A stretch of DNA of 64,000 nucleotides from Skeletonema tropicum (GCA_037178625.1 CM074147.1:682001-746000), one strand, 5' to 3'. Counted from the stretch's first letter, positions 43,981 through 57,786 are shown. A program made the numbers and translations. The notes: generated by a model not told the origin, from the letters alone.

Positions 43981-45590
43981 TAACACAAGTGGCATTGCGT
44001 CATGTACACTCTTGAACTCACCCTCTCTCTAAGTAGTATCTTGTGTTCAAAATTAGTTTTACGGAATACCCACTGCAATTAACACCCCCCCCCTCTTCGA
44101 GGCACCAACGCAGATTCACTACTCTCCAATACTAAGTAATGAAGAACCAGTCATTAGTTGTTGCTGGGATGCGTCAACATGGGCTGTAGAAATAATATTG
44201 ATCCCAACACCCACACATTGTTTTTGCACCATTACTTGTCACTGTAAAACGGCCGCCATTAATAAATAACAAGCATCATCGAGCAGAATATTTCACCAAT
44301 AGTGGATATTATTTTTGATGTCGGTTCGGCGGAGTTGTTCGGTGTTCGTCGACGGCGATGGTGTTGTCGTTGACATGGTGGGAATATAATTGCATCATCC
44401 GACCAACTCGACGATGATGGTTATGTTCATAGTCATTTTCACAACAGACGATGCCCAATTAGGAAAATAAACGGCGGTTCGGAGATCCTATGCCACAATA
44501 GGGGAGGGGAATGTCGATTATTAGCCTAATAGAAGCATATTCATTGACCTCATTTTTACTAGTAGTCCACCATGGTGAAGGCATTTTGATGGATTTTCAG
44601 AGGTGGGGGCCTCATGGGTGATGTGATTGAAGAACAAACAACTTACTATTAGGGGACCACCCAAAACAGCCTTTCTTGCATTGCATATCTAGATTTTTCT
44701 TCTACCAAAATCAAATAGGGGATAATCAAATCGATACGCAGCCCATTCTTTTATGTGCCCTGGGCGAAATGGCCCGTCCTATTTTTGAACGCCGAGTTTC
44801 GCCGTGGATTCGGTGATTTCCGAGAATGGCCACCCAATGTAAACCACCATGTCGGCACGATGACATCCTACACAGACGGCCCTTCAAATACGTCCATAAA
44901 GATTATCGGTGTATTATCGATAGCGTCGCTAATAGATATGGCTATGACAAAATATTCTCACCAGGGCGTCGTTGCAGATGACCTAGTTATTTAATTAATG
45001 AGGCGCCATTCCAAGTGATCAAGATCGACACATGTGGATGCAAACCAGTGCGTTAGGGGTAGTTAGACAATGAATGAAACCACTTCGCCTTGGCATATTA
45101 CTGATATTATTAGGAACCGATAATTCGTCCTCCCGGAACAGCTATCAATATCACGACCCCTCAAGTAGGCATTTAATTATGATGTGCACACAAAAAAGGC
45201 ATAAATTACTAGGATACACAACTCAGCACAGCAATAAGCCTATGCGGTGGATTAAATAGTGGCGAGCGATAAAAGTTTGTCTCTCGATAATATATGCGAT
45301 AGGTTCGGTTATTTCAACGCCAATAGTATCAAAGGGGTGAAGAATAAGGGGGGGATTTAGGTAGTCATTAAAACATATATGTAATTATTTTATATTATTA
45401 TTGAACTGTATGTAAAACCCTGCGGCTCTACCACTCATGGCATTATTATGTTCGGTTTAGACCACTCGAATCATTTTTAATGGAGTGGCTGAGCGGACAT
45501 AGCTACTAACAGCGGCTATCATGGTGCCGTTGCCAGATTAGACCAGTGTGGATGACAGAGGTGGTGTTTCCGATATTCCTGATCTTCGTT
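43981..45590. other. Interior of the 42759 element with no supported gene
   Basis: AT-rich sequence with only short frames. It contains the right half of an inner inverted repeat at 44731-44762, matching 42878-42910. Confidence 0.5.
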
Positions 45591-45599
45591 TGAAAATAG

Positions 45600-46260
45600 G
45601 TTTGAAAATAGGATCGAAAACCTCCTCAAAAAGGGGCTGATTTTGAGGGGGTTTTGAGCCTATTTTCCATCCTATAAAGGCCGTGCGCCGCGCCAAAATC
45701 TTCGTTTTTTGGAACCGGAGCCTTTTTTCAATTTTTTTTGTTAGTGAAATGCTCTAGCTTTGGGCCACAATGGCCAAAATTATATTTTGGGGAGTTGCCG
45801 AATATACTTATCCAGTAGCACCATCCTTTTGTCGACCATAATGGGGGTTCTATACATGTGTTGACTGTAAAATAATTCCAATGCTCCGCTGAGAAATGCA
45901 TGTGAGAGTCCAGTAGCTTTTTGCTGCACAAATTTGTCAGGCCATCAGCCATCAAAGCTAGTACCAAGCTAGAGAGCACCTTCAAATGCATATCTCGACG
46001 AAAATATAAGGCTTCACCACCTGCCCCTCAGTATTTATACTCTCATAATAGTCACCTAAAGGATAGTATCGCGGGACAAGCATGTAAACCACTTCCCTGA
46101 AACTTAATTTTGGCCACCATGGCCCAAAGCTAGAGCATTTCACTAACAAAAAAATGCGGGAAATGCTCCGGTTCCAAAAAATCGACGCGCACGGCCTTTA
46201 TTCTTGAGGTGAGAAAATAGGGACAAGAATAGGCTCCAAAATAGGCTCAAAAAACTCTTG
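45600..46260. repeat. Foldback arms inside the 42759 element
   Basis: 45625-45780 and 46100-46240 are inverted copies sharing ggccgtgcgc, tttttggaaccggagc and gaaatgctctagctttgggc. The loop of about 310 bp has no gene. Confidence 0.75.
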
Positions 46261-46283
46261 ACAGATAGAACGGGCCTTATTAT

Positions 46284-46968
46284 TTCGTCTCTTTGTGTCC
46301 TCGCTCCTTCCGCGACTACTTTTTTCACATTACTTCATCAAGAGTATGCGTATGAGCCTTTTGCGCATTGGAGTCAGTTTGCGGAACGAAAAGAGTTTCC
46401 CTGCATCACCCTAGCAGCGATTTGACTCGATTCGAATGTACATGCGATTCCTACGTAGAAGCCAAAAATCGTCGTAGAACTCATTTTCACTCACATTTTC
46501 AGCCTGCCTTGTCGAGTACTTATCGATAGCGATGGGAAGATGATTACATAGAACATCAATAGAACACATATTATGATTTTATACAGTTGCGCCGCCTCTT
46601 AATATTTAACTCTACCACATTTTCCTCTAGTGCTTTCAGGAATACTTTATGTCTTTGCTCCTCCTTGATTTGCTTCTGAACCGTCTTGGCTGTAGGCCCT
46701 TGTTCTTCCTCTTTCCCTTAAATAATCTTCCAGCCACCAATTCTCTCCTCATGAATTCCTTGCTCTGTGCTCACATCAAGCGAGTATTATTGCCTCATTC
46801 TCCAAATCTCCTACCCTACTAACGCAAAAATCATAGCGGAAGCCGTCCTGGAAGATATTCAATCACCGACTCCACCATCATGTTGTCTCCACTACCCGGA
46901 TCGCCCACGCTCATTAGTTGATTTAGGAAAGCTTTCATTTGTGGAACTTTCTTATTATCTTTATTTGT
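46284..46968. other. Spacer before the second satellite array, nothing recognised
   Basis: No protein-like frame longer than about 80 residues, no repeat shared with the rest of the window apart from 'attcctacgta' at about 46449, a motif also seen near 55133 and 59490. Confidence 0.4.
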
Positions 46969-47697
46969 CATCGCTTGTACACACGCAATCCATCTGCGCA
47001 GTGCGAATGAGCTTCTAATACATCGCCGCCAAGTATAATGGGCCGCTAGAAGCTGTCAATGCCTGTAGTGACGACGATAGATACGATTTGGTAGAATGAC
47101 GTGCTGCGGGCCAGCCCAAATTCGACATCTCAGATCAGCTTTGAGGTCGTAGCATCGCTTGTACACACGCAATCCATCTGCGCAGTGCAAATGAGCTTCT
47201 AATACATCGCCGCCAAGTATAATGGGCCGCTAGAAGCTGTCAATGCCTGTAGTGACGACGATAGATACGATATGGTAGAATGGCGTGCTGTGGGCCAGCT
47301 CAAATGGGACCTCTCAGATCAGCTTTCAGATCGTAGCATCGCTTGTACACACGCAATCCATCTGCGCAGTGCAAATGAGCTTCTAATACATCGCCGCCAA
47401 GTATAATGGGCCGCTAGAAGCTGTCAATGCCTGTAGTGACGACGATAGTTACGATATGGTAGAATGGCGTGCTGTGGGCCAGCCTAAATGGGACCTCTCA
47501 GATCAGCTTTGAGATCGTAGCATCGCTTGTACACACGGAATCCATCTGCACAGTGCAAATGAGCTTCTAATACATCGCCGCCAAGTATAATGGGCCACTA
47601 GAAGCTGTCAATGCCTGTAGTGACGACGATAGATACGATATGGTAGAATGACGTGCTTCAGGCCAGCCCAGATGGGACCTCTCAGATCAGCTTTGAG
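46969..47697. repeat. Second satellite array, four monomers
   Basis: The same 184-bp family as 22006-28920. It starts abruptly inside a monomer (tcatcgcttgtac) and ends at the identical TTTGAG|GTCGGGGCC junction, followed by composite unit C. Single-base variants (cacacGgaatcc, cagatcgtag from ctttCagatc) are private to this array. Confidence 0.95.
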
Positions 47698-48052
47698 GTC
47701 GGGGCCATCACACTCTTGACCTTATGTATCTCGCATATTGGTAATCTTCGACTTTTTGACGTGATTTATTCATGATTTAGTCCTCGAGAGTTTCGTTGCT
47801 GCTGCCATGAAGAATCATAATGAGAATCTGAAGCTCTTTATCAAAACAAATATTTGCATCTTCGGTTTCGGCCACTACCACTAGTAATCTATTTCTATTT
47901 CTATCGCATGGAGCAATAGCTTTTGTGCACATAGCTTGTGGTGGTTCTTCAACATTACATTTTGGTATGGTAGTATATTTTGCAATACATTTTGTATGTT
48001 TGTGCTATCTAAGCTTTCATTACTTATTTGGGAGTGGTTAAATGACATTGGT

Positions 48053-48381
48053 GGATCACGTGATCCTGAGATTGGATCTATGCCAGAGGAAGATGTGATC
48101 ACGGCAGTGGATGAGGATTTGCGTAAGGTGCTGTTGCAGGCTAATGCTAATGCTCCTGAACCGAAGGTACTTGGGATCAAGATAGGGCCTACTGCCATCC
48201 CTCAATACGAACTAGGTCATTTATAGTTGATGGAGGAGTTGGAGAGCATGGAAAGCAAAGAGTAGAAGGAGGTGGTATCTGGATTTGTGGCAACTACAGA
48301 AGTGGTCTGGCATTCCCTGATTGTGTTACTTTTGGGTATGAGCATGCCAAGGTTGTGAAGGAGTATTTGGACAAAAACTAG
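48053..48381 (+). pseudogene. PPOX-like fragment, unit C proximal
   Basis: Same as 29276-29604 with the same internal stop and frame change. Confidence 0.75.
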
Positions 48382-48591
48382 ATGAGTGATAATGATGAAT
48401 GATCATTTCAGTACATTAATATATTAATGTTGTTCACTTGTGGCGATTACAGTATTGTAACACTAAAAACTTGTTTTCATCTATCATCAATAGGTCATAT
48501 TATGTAGGCTTCGAAACTCAAAATTGCCTCTGTACATGATCTACTCGAAACTCAAAATTGCCTCTGTACATGATCGGTGTCGGTGCCTTAC

Positions 48592-49221
48592 TTACTGCCT
48601 TTGCCTTCTCGTCGTGTTGTCCATGAGCTGCAAGATGGGATTAACATCAACAACACAGTCCTCGTGCTCCTGCTCTGCAGAATAATCCGACTCATCATCC
48701 AAGAGGCTTTCCAGTAGCAAGTCAGGGTGGCACTCGTACGAGATGCGAGTTTTCCTTTCTACCATTGTGGCCGTGGCGGTTGATTTCGACTCAATTGACG
48801 ATTTGCTGCCACTGCCATCCTGGAGAGGCACTTGAACCTGAACCTGAATCTCTTCGTTACTACCTACCTTGGCCTTGGCCCGGATGGCATCTCGCACGAC
48901 AGTAGGGATGGAGTAGTACAGAAAACAGTCGAATTTCTTGAGGTTCTTGAGGTCTTGCTCGTCAAGATTGTTGGTATCAATGACCTTCCTTGCCCTGTCC
49001 CTATCGCCTGTGGCTGTGGGCTGGGTCACTGTTCGAAGAGGCCGAAAGGAGGCTTGAGCTTGAGAATCTACAGTCAAATTGTTCTTACGACTGTCGTCGT
49101 CACTGGAGTGTTTGCGGCACATCTTGATCTTCTTCGTATTGTCGATAGCTGTTAGTACTTGAAGTGTGCTGAAGAAAACAATGGATTGTTCCGCCCAAAC
49201 GATAAATGCATCGATTGCCAT
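48592..49221 (-). CDS. r2 protein, unit C proximal
   Basis: From Met 'MCRKHSSDDDSRK' (49122) onward the protein matches units A and B. Upstream, a small change (ttgttccgccc versus ttttccgccc) alters the frame, giving a different N-terminal extension 'MAIDAFIVWAEQS'. This supports the internal Met as the real start, since only the part after it is conserved. Confidence 0.6.
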   Translation of the reverse strand: MAIDAFIVWAEQSIVFFSTLQVLTAIDNTKKIKMCRKHSSDDDSRKNNLTVDSQAQASFRPLRTVTQPTATGDRDRARKVIDTNNLDEQDLKNLKKFDCFLYYSIPTVVRDAIRAKAKVGSNEEIQVQVQVPLQDGSGSKSSIESKSTATATMVERKTRISYECHPDLLLESLLDDESDYSAEQEHEDCVVDVNPILQLMDNTTRRQRQ

Positions 49222-49593
49222 TCCTTCTGACCTGAAATGAACTTTTACTACTCATACAGTCGCTGATTTGCCAACAAGTTCAGTCCAAATGAATGTACCT
49301 ACTCTTGATTTTCATGCTGCAGACATGATTTTTGTCATTTTTTGCCTGCTGGCTGGGGAACCCTTTCCGCAAATAAACATAAACGTGACTCCATAAGGAC
49401 GAATCATAGCAAATAGGAGTAGCGTTAAGGTTTAGTAAGTCACGTCTGCTGCATGAGATGTGTGTTTCGCTTCTGTCCTGGCTCTAGCTCTAGAGATCTA
49501 GAGACGTACCTACTTATTGCAGTTGTATTTTCTTTTACGATCTCACAAGGCACTAAGGCGGGATAATCCCCAAAGTACATGAAGTGACACAGG

Positions 49594-50916
49594 ATGCGAT
49601 ATTTCGCGTATGTACGGATTCTATACAGTTATGTACCAGGGGGAGGAAGTCGCACATTGAGCCCTGATGAGCTTTTGGCTGCGTATAAGCAGGAAGCAAG
49701 CATGGTCGACGCTCGCAACAAAAGAGATATGGTATCACGTCGTCATCAGATTGTCAATGAGTGCAGAAATGTCAACCATACTCGTGCTGCATACCAAAAG
49801 GCTGGGTATGAAATCAATACCATTGATTTTGGGGGTGTAACGGATGACAAATTGGATGATGACCAGTGGTATGACGTAATGATGTCCAGCTTAGGGGAGC
49901 GAAGAAAGGGATTCTTGCCGGGAGATGCGCACCGCCAGCTCACTCCAGAAGAAAAGAAGTATTGGGAGAAGTTCTCGGAGGAGTCGAAGGAACTTATCAT
50001 GACTGCTCGAGGTGTACCAAATGTCAAGCCTCCGCCTCGTCGTCGTAATGGTGGTGATGCCTTTCGTTCTAACACATCTCGTGTGCCCAATACTCCCGTA
50101 GCCCAAGGTGCCACAGCGAATGTCACTGAGCAATCTCAGGTCAACAACACTGAAGTTGGTTATGATGATTTGGCTTCCATCCCTGCAGACGCTCCCGAAG
50201 TACAGGCCAATTACGCAGAGCTATGGGAAAATGTCTACAATGTGAACATGACCTCCATCCAAGACAGTGATGATTTTCGTCAGAATGGCACAGAATTTAT
50301 TGACCTACTAGAGAAGAATCGCGAGGTGAATGAAACTCATTTTGAAGTGAATCAAACTAGCGAACTTGAACCATTCCGTCTACCTCGATTCCTCTCGCAG
50401 CCGAAGAAGAAATCCACTACGCCACGAGTCACTTTCGCTGATGAGTCTGTATCAGAAATGGGGAGCGAGGCTAAGGCTGATAGTGTTTCTCAGTCGGGGA
50501 GTGTGATGAAGGTTGATAGTATCTCTCAGCCGGAGAGTGTGACTACAATTGATATCCAGTTCCATGATATTCAGTCTGATGACGGTACCACAACACAATT
50601 GCTCGTACCATCGAATTGTCTCACGCAAGTGAATGAATCACGCAAGGGAAATGTATGTAAGCAGGAAGGCAAGCAACTTGATGAAGTCTCACAAGAGCTT
50701 AGTCCAGCCCAGCACAAGTCTGTGCCTTACAACATCTCTTTCACTGGATCTTCCATTCTCGATGCGTGGCAAGAGTCTTACCCGATTGGTACTCAGGATG
50801 TCTATGATGCCAACACTCATCTTACTGATGGCAGTTCTGAGAAGATTTATGGGGAGGATACTGACACAACTGAGCTCATTCATCACCGACATTTCAGATG
50901 GCGAAACTTGGAATGA
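49594..50916 (+). CDS. r3 retrotransposon-like frame, unit C
   Basis: 440 residues, one Leu to Ser change relative to A and B in the 'SVSQ(L/S)GSV' repeat. Flanked by the 52-bp repeats at 49583 and 51005. Confidence 0.45.
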   Translation: MRYFAYVRILYSYVPGGGSRTLSPDELLAAYKQEASMVDARNKRDMVSRRHQIVNECRNVNHTRAAYQKAGYEINTIDFGGVTDDKLDDDQWYDVMMSSLGERRKGFLPGDAHRQLTPEEKKYWEKFSEESKELIMTARGVPNVKPPPRRRNGGDAFRSNTSRVPNTPVAQGATANVTEQSQVNNTEVGYDDLASIPADAPEVQANYAELWENVYNVNMTSIQDSDDFRQNGTEFIDLLEKNREVNETHFEVNQTSELEPFRLPRFLSQPKKKSTTPRVTFADESVSEMGSEAKADSVSQSGSVMKVDSISQPESVTTIDIQFHDIQSDDGTTTQLLVPSNCLTQVNESRKGNVCKQEGKQLDEVSQELSPAQHKSVPYNISFTGSSILDAWQESYPIGTQDVYDANTHLTDGSSEKIYGEDTDTTELIHHRHFRWRNLE

Positions 50917-51253
50917 ATGTTATGGGGAGAGGGAATATGGGGAGAAGTTATCTGGACAATACAGTCCGAACAATCTATGGGGAGAAACTGTCGAATCGTA
51001 GGGGAGTGACACAGGATGCGATATTTCGCGTATGTACGGATTCTATACAGTTATGTTATGGTAGGGTATCTAAGATACATTGTATGTAAGAGGTTGCGCT
51101 TTGAGATGAGCGAGAGGCTTTTGAAGCAAATCACGCTTGATCTCATAGAGAGGAAAAGAAATAAAATAAACAGTCAATTGACCGACGCATCGGAACGATT
51201 TCTGAGGAGAAATCTGGAGCAATCCACTTCCTTGTTGGAGAGATCTGACAGAA

Positions 51254-52026
<773 letters not shown>

Positions 52027-52172
52027 CCGCTATTACTACGCAACCCTCTTACTGCTGCAAGTCTGCGCAAGTTAAGATGAAGTGTCTTGACGGAGATGTG
52101 AGGCTGATTGACTGCAGTATATAATAAGTAGCGGCGGATGATCCGGATGATGGCGGGCCAAGGAAAATCCTA

Positions 52173-52373
<201 letters not shown>

Positions 52374-52942
52374 TCAGGATCCTCTTGTCCCCATCCTCTC
52401 TTGATGTAGGAAAGTGTAAAATTTAGATAGTAGGTTATTTAAGTAACTACACTCTCTCTATATAGAGACACGAGACACTTTAGGGTCGGTCGTTAGAGAT
52501 AGAGAAAGGAGAGCTTAAGCTAGGAGTTGCTCGGGTTGTTCCCGAAGACGCTCTTGTGGCCTGCTTGGTACGGGCTTGTCGATGTAAGTGATTTTGGGGG
52601 TGGGACGGTGAAGGAGTGGCCATAAAATTCCTAGTGGGCTGGTTTGGAGGAGGACCATGACGAAAACGCGAGTAGGAGAATGCCATGCTGGGGCGAACTT
52701 TGCAGGGATTCGAGGTACATCTTGGCAGCTTGAGGTCGATTGGAGGTGAAGGAGAGCGGTTGAATCGGGTCCACCTAGAAGGAATCTGCAGAGCATTGGG
52801 CCCATGCCGGCACAGGGCATATTTCCTGGATTACTCAATCCACGAACGGAAGGTGTGCGTACATTGGGTACTCTCTCTGGAGCTCGAGTCTTTTCCCCGG
52901 GCGTTGCCCCGACGACTACCATATTCTACTAAATTACATCAG

Positions 52943-53264
52943 TGGATCACGTGATCCTGAGATTGGATCTATGCCAGAGGAAGATGTGATCACGGCAGTG
53001 GATAAGGATCTGCGTAAGGTGCTGTTGCAGGCTAATGCTCCTGAACCGAAGGTACTTGGGATCAAGATAGGGCCTACTGCCATCCCTCAATACGAACTAG
53101 GTCATTTATAGTTGATGGAGGAGCTGGAGAGCATGGAAAGCAAAGAGTAGAAGGAGGTGGCATCTGGATTTGTGGCAACTACAGAAGTTGGTGTGGCATT
53201 CCCTGATTGTGTTACTTTTGGGTATGAGCATGCCAAGGTGAAGGAGTATTTGGACAAAAACTAG
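52943..53264 (+). pseudogene. PPOX-like fragment, unit C distal
   Basis: Carries the same extra T and missing codons as the distal fragments of units A and B. Confidence 0.75.
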
Positions 53265-53452
53265 ATGAGTGATAGTGATAAATGATCATTTTAGTACATT
53301 GATATATATCTATGTTGTTCTCCTGTGGCGATTACAGTATTGTAACACTAAAAACTTGTGTACATCTATCATCTGTACATCTATCATCATATAGGTCATA
53401 TGTAGGCTTCGAAACTCAAAATTGCCTCTGTACATGATCGGTGTCGGTGCCC

Positions 53453-54121
53453 TTACTGCCTTTGCCTTCTCGTCGTGTTGTCCATGAAGTGCAAGATGGG
53501 ATCAACATCAACAACACAGTCCTCGTGCTCCTGCTCTATAGAATAATCTGGGTCATCATCCAAGAGGCTTTCCAGTAGCAAGTCAGGGTGGCACTCGTAC
53601 GAGATGCGAGTTTTCCTTTCTACCATTGCCATTGTGGACGTGGCCGTGGCGGTTGATTTCGACTCAATAGACGACTTACTGCCATTGCCATCCTGGAGAG
53701 GCACTTGAACCTGAACCTGAATCTCTTCGTTACTACCTACCTTGGCCTTGGCCCGGATGGCATCTCGCACGACAGTAGGGATGGAGTAGTACAGAAAGCG
53801 GTCGTATTTCTTGAGGTTCTTGAGGTCTTGCTCTTCAAGATTGTTGGTATCAACGACCTTCCTTGCCCTGTCCCTATCGGCTGGAGCTGTGGGCTGAGTC
53901 ATTGTTCGTAGAAGTAAAGGTGGAAAGGAGGCTTGTGTTTGAGAATCGGCGGTGAATTTAAAGCTAAAGCTGTGCCTATGGCTGTTACGAGGTCCGTAAG
54001 AGACAGTGCAATAAATATTAAACTCTCTATCCACCATTATGTTGTGCCTTTTATGCATCTCCTTCAGCTTGTCTTGGTGAACTTCGGCCTTGTTGTGCAT
54101 CGGTCTTGATTGGTTCACCAT
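53453..54121 (-). CDS. r2 second version with replaced N-terminus, unit C
   Basis: The frame of 222 residues is r2 from about residue 46 to the end. Instead of 'MCRKHSRED' it starts with a different segment, 'MVNQSRPMHNKAEVHQDKLK' and 'NIMVDREFNIYCTVSYGPR', which joins r2 in frame at about 53985. The new segment is not found elsewhere in the window. This may be a fusion by recombination that happened to keep the frame, or a coincidence. Confidence 0.45.
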   Translation of the reverse strand: MVNQSRPMHNKAEVHQDKLKEMHKRHNIMVDREFNIYCTVSYGPRNSHRHSFSFKFTADSQTQASFPPLLLRTMTQPTAPADRDRARKVVDTNNLEEQDLKNLKKYDRFLYYSIPTVVRDAIRAKAKVGSNEEIQVQVQVPLQDGNGSKSSIESKSTATATSTMAMVERKTRISYECHPDLLLESLLDDDPDYSIEQEHEDCVVDVDPILHFMDNTTRRQRQ

Positions 54122-55103
54122 GACGATTGGTGTGTAAGCGTAGTCCTAGGGCTTCGTTCGGTAAGTTGGGACAGCCCCTTCCAGTCATTTGTCTGAAGAA
54201 TTACAATGTATGGTATGGTAATATGGTAACGGTAACGTGTTGGGATGCTCCAAATAGGGAGTTGAAGAAGGCATCTTGCCAAAGGTGGGTGAGATCATAT
54301 CATCGTCGGCATTAATGCACGTGGGGGGCAAAAAGGTGACTATTGCTCTGGCAGCCTTCTGGCAGCACGTGTGGTCCGGGTTAAGACGCAGCCCGCAACA
54401 GCAGCAGTCGTTCAAGATTTCCCCACAAACCAACATAGCGTAGCGCTCTAGTAAAACCAGTACCGCATTGTAGCAGACTGGAGACAGTCTGACATTCTCT
54501 CAACGCACACAATCCCCACTGGTCGACATCGCTCATCGCCGTTCGGCCGGAGGATCGCCCTCTATCTCGACCTCTTAGGACCATTGTTTTCAACAACGCA
54601 ACCAAGAAGTCAACAACCATCTATTGCTACCGCAATCAACCTTTACTAACACCAAAATTGTTTTTGCAATCAACCTTCACTAACACCACAATTGTTCTTT
54701 TAACATCGTTAACATGCCATCCTGTAAATACCTTCACCCTTCTCATCATGCCGCCTGCCGTCACCCAACGCCCGCCGCCGCCGCCACCCTTCGAAGTCAT
54801 CCAACGCATCCGTCAATAATTATTACCAACAACCCCCAACCACCCCCACCTTTCAAACCGGTAAAATCGTTTTTTACATCGTTAATATATCATCTAGTAA
54901 GTATATTCACCGTTCGCATCATGCCGCCTGCCTCCACCAGCACCCGCCCCAGCCACCACTCCGCGAATCCACCCAATACACATCAGTTATCAATCAGAAC
55001 TTCCATGACACCTCTCATCCAACCACCATACCGGTTCTAGGACACAGCGTCCTGAAACCCACCACCCACGTGTGGTCCTCATCTGTTCCCGGTTTTGCAG
55101 AAC
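54122..55103. other. Intergenic sequence with short tandem repeats
   Basis: A 34-bp repeat occurs twice at 54632-54699 (gcaatcaacctt...). A longer unit with 'catcatgccgcctgcc' occurs at about 54710-54785 and 54875-54950, each time followed by a Pro/Ala/Ser-rich frame. No convincing gene was recognised. Confidence 0.45.
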
Positions 55104-56697
55104 TTAAGGTCGAACACAAGTAATTCTTACTACTATTCCTACGTACAAATCGCTATTTTGGCCGTAGCTAGAGGGACGATTCCTATCGTAACCTCAAATT
55201 CGCTAAACGGTACCACTCAAATCCACCCTCCGAATGTCATCTTTTACACCCTCACCATGATGTCCTCTACTCCTATGGCCACAGTTATGCACAACCAATG
55301 AAAACACCCATGATACTCAGCTTATCCGATCTTATACATCATCATCTAAGCGACAACGACGGCAATACTCAGTTGATTGATCGAAAATGAAGAAAATAAC
55401 GTCGCCATCGACGGCATAAAATCCACAACTTTTTCCTTCCCTTCACCACTCCCACGGACGTTTGCGTGGTGATAAACATCGAAGGAGAGGCTTTCCTCGC
55501 ATCCAATCGATATTCGGTATATGAGCGACATCTTTTGCTACCTGAACTGTTCACAAACATCAACTAGTACATGATCAAGCACATTTTATCAGTGAGAGGC
55601 AATCTATTTTTCTATCCAGAGTGTATGCAATAATCAACTTTGTAAGGAGCCAATAACTGCAGATGGGTGGTTGACCGTGTAGGATACATCATATATAGTC
55701 AATAGAAGACTTAATGCGTTGGCAGTGCATGATAGAGTTTAATATCAGATAGATTACGTCATTATTTGTTGTTGTTAAATATGAATTATTAAATAAGTAA
55801 TACTTGATAAATATGATGTTCCCCTCAACATACTTTATTGATTACACTCCCATGGACATATACAATCATAATAATGATATATCAATGCTTCTTCAATAGA
55901 TATACACGGCGTTTGCATTAAATTGTCAGTTGATTGTTGTGTTCGACGGAAACGACAAATTGTGTATTTTTTCACCACATAGGCGACGTCGTGCAGTCAT
56001 TACTTCCGCTCTAGAGTGCCAAGCCGTTGTATTTATAGCATAGCAGAGTCGAGGGAGCGGGTTGGTTGCCTTTAGGAATGGTTTATCGCCCCTCTTTACT
56101 GCACAGCACCGCCGATATAAAATATTATATAAAATATGTCGACACCAAGTAACCGACGTTCCGGACGACGCAATCGGGCGAAGAAGCGGCTACCAAGACA
56201 CTGATGCCTCCCTATGGATATATAGTATCGATTGTTGCGTCGTGGTGTCATCGTAAATGGTGGTAATGATGATTACCTAAGGCAGTAGTCGACAGCATCA
56301 GTTGCATCACCCAATTTCCGTTACGTCGCGGGGCAAAAATTGTTTCTCCTACAGATCGTCCGTTCATGCGCACCTTTTCTGCATGCGATCTACAAATTGG
56401 CTTTTCCGTCTAATATATCAAAAGGTGCGCATGGCACAGTGTCGATTTTGTACTACTAGGCAGTCCACAATGGCATCATGGTGGTTGTGCTGTGGTTGTG
56501 GCTTTGGCCGTTTATCGCGGTGAAAAAGTGTGAGACAGTGCAGTCCGAAGTCGTTGGGCGAGGTGGTGCGTGACTTGAAACGGCCGTTTTTGAGTTCGCA
56601 AGGGAGTATACTAATTCCTATCGTAGACCTACCAGCCCATTTTGCCTCACAAACGGCCAAATTTTATTAGTGATTTTTTACTTGTGTTCGACCTTAA
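55104..56697. mobile_element. Diverged relative of the 9267 element with different ends
   Basis: Ends are ttaaggtcgaacacaagta at 55104 and its reverse complement at 56679-56697. The interior from about 55400 to 56300 is collinear, in opposite orientation, with 10731-9860 of the first element (roughly three quarters identical by eye). Shared translated patches include 'DVP.D...RRSG.QDT..SLW' (copy 2 at about 56150-56215) and 'DV.VVI......FLASNR' (about 55450-55510), so both may keep remnants of a coding region. Confidence 0.65.
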
Positions 56698-56752
56698 CTA
56701 CTGCAGATATATAGTTGCGGTGGAGTTTGCACCAAAACCGGAGGCATATCCA

Positions 56753-57274
56753 ATAAGCCCAGACAGTCTCCGTTCCCGCCACCAATTCGTCGGCCGGGCC
56801 CATTTTTTTGAGACCTCCACCATGGCGGCCGCCTGACTAGCCCATAACTTTAATTTCTACTATAACGGAGATATATGCTAAACCAATGATGCAGAGCTGT
56901 AGAGTATACTTATGAGATCATATGGTATCCAAGAATCGTACTTATATCTTATTTTCTCGCCGAGATATGCATTCTGGGGTTTACTATGGGCATGCCTGCC
57001 AAATTTGTCCATCAGTAAAGTTAGACAAGCTCATAGTAAACCCCAAAATGCATATCTCGGCGAGAAAATAAGATATTACTACGATTCTTTGATACCATAT
57101 GCTCTCCTAAACATACTCTACAGGTAAGTATCAATGGTATAGTATATATCTGCTTCATAATAAAAGTTATCGAGAATAAAATATAGGGGCTTATTAGGCG
57201 GCCGTCATGGTGGAGGTCTAAAAAAAATGGGCCCGGCCGACCGGCCGACGGATTTGAGGTCTGTCTGGGCTTAT
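56753..57274. mobile_element. Foldback element of about 520 bp
   Basis: Outer ends ataagcccagacag are inverted at 56753 and 57274. Arms of about 230 bp include gggcccatttttttgagacc, 'catggcggccgcc' and the long stem centred on tctcgccgagatatgcat. The centre at about 57000-57020 is a short loop. No gene. Confidence 0.82.
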
Positions 57275-57786
57275 GTATTGTTGTTGTTATTTAACGTCGC
57301 CGCTGGTATGTGGTATGCCTCGGTATGTTTCATCAGTGAAATTGGAAGTTGCATGATGAACGCGTGTTGTGCGGTCAGTCGAGTCAAAATAAGTTTTGAG
57401 AATAGTAGTCTTAAATTTTGTGTTTCACACATCTTGACCGGCACTCTCCGGCACTAACTGGTATGGTCTACGGTAGGAATTGAATTTGTACGACGAAATC
57501 TCCTCCTGCCAGTAGTAAGTGGTGGCCGGCAGGCCACTACGCTACATTGTGCCTCGCCTAGTCCAAATTTTGTAGGAATTAGTATGCTCCTACGTAATAA
57601 CCCCATTTTATCCCGAGAAAGAGATGGTCGTCCAATTTGTGATTTTTGTAGAACCACGAATCGGGCATCCCCGCTGGGCCGCCCGATTTTCATCACCACC
57701 ACTCACCACAACAAAAGTTGCACAACACCATGATGTGACGGCGTCCCCATGCCAACTACTATTAACAAGTCCTTCGTATTGAGAAG

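Larger units (their letters stand above)
42759..46279. mobile_element. Inverted-repeat element carrying a Lys-rich gene
   Basis: Termini read TAAGGCCCGTTCT...GTCAAGAG at 42759 and the reverse complement at 46279, with about 57 bp of similarity including repeated GAGCCTATT. TTAT flanks both ends (42755-42758 and 46280-46283), a possible 4-bp target duplication. A second inverted pair lies inside (42878-42910 with 44731-44762), and a foldback pair occupies the right end (45600-45780 with 46100-46260). No transposase was recognised. It could be one element or nested related elements sharing ends. Confidence 0.6.
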
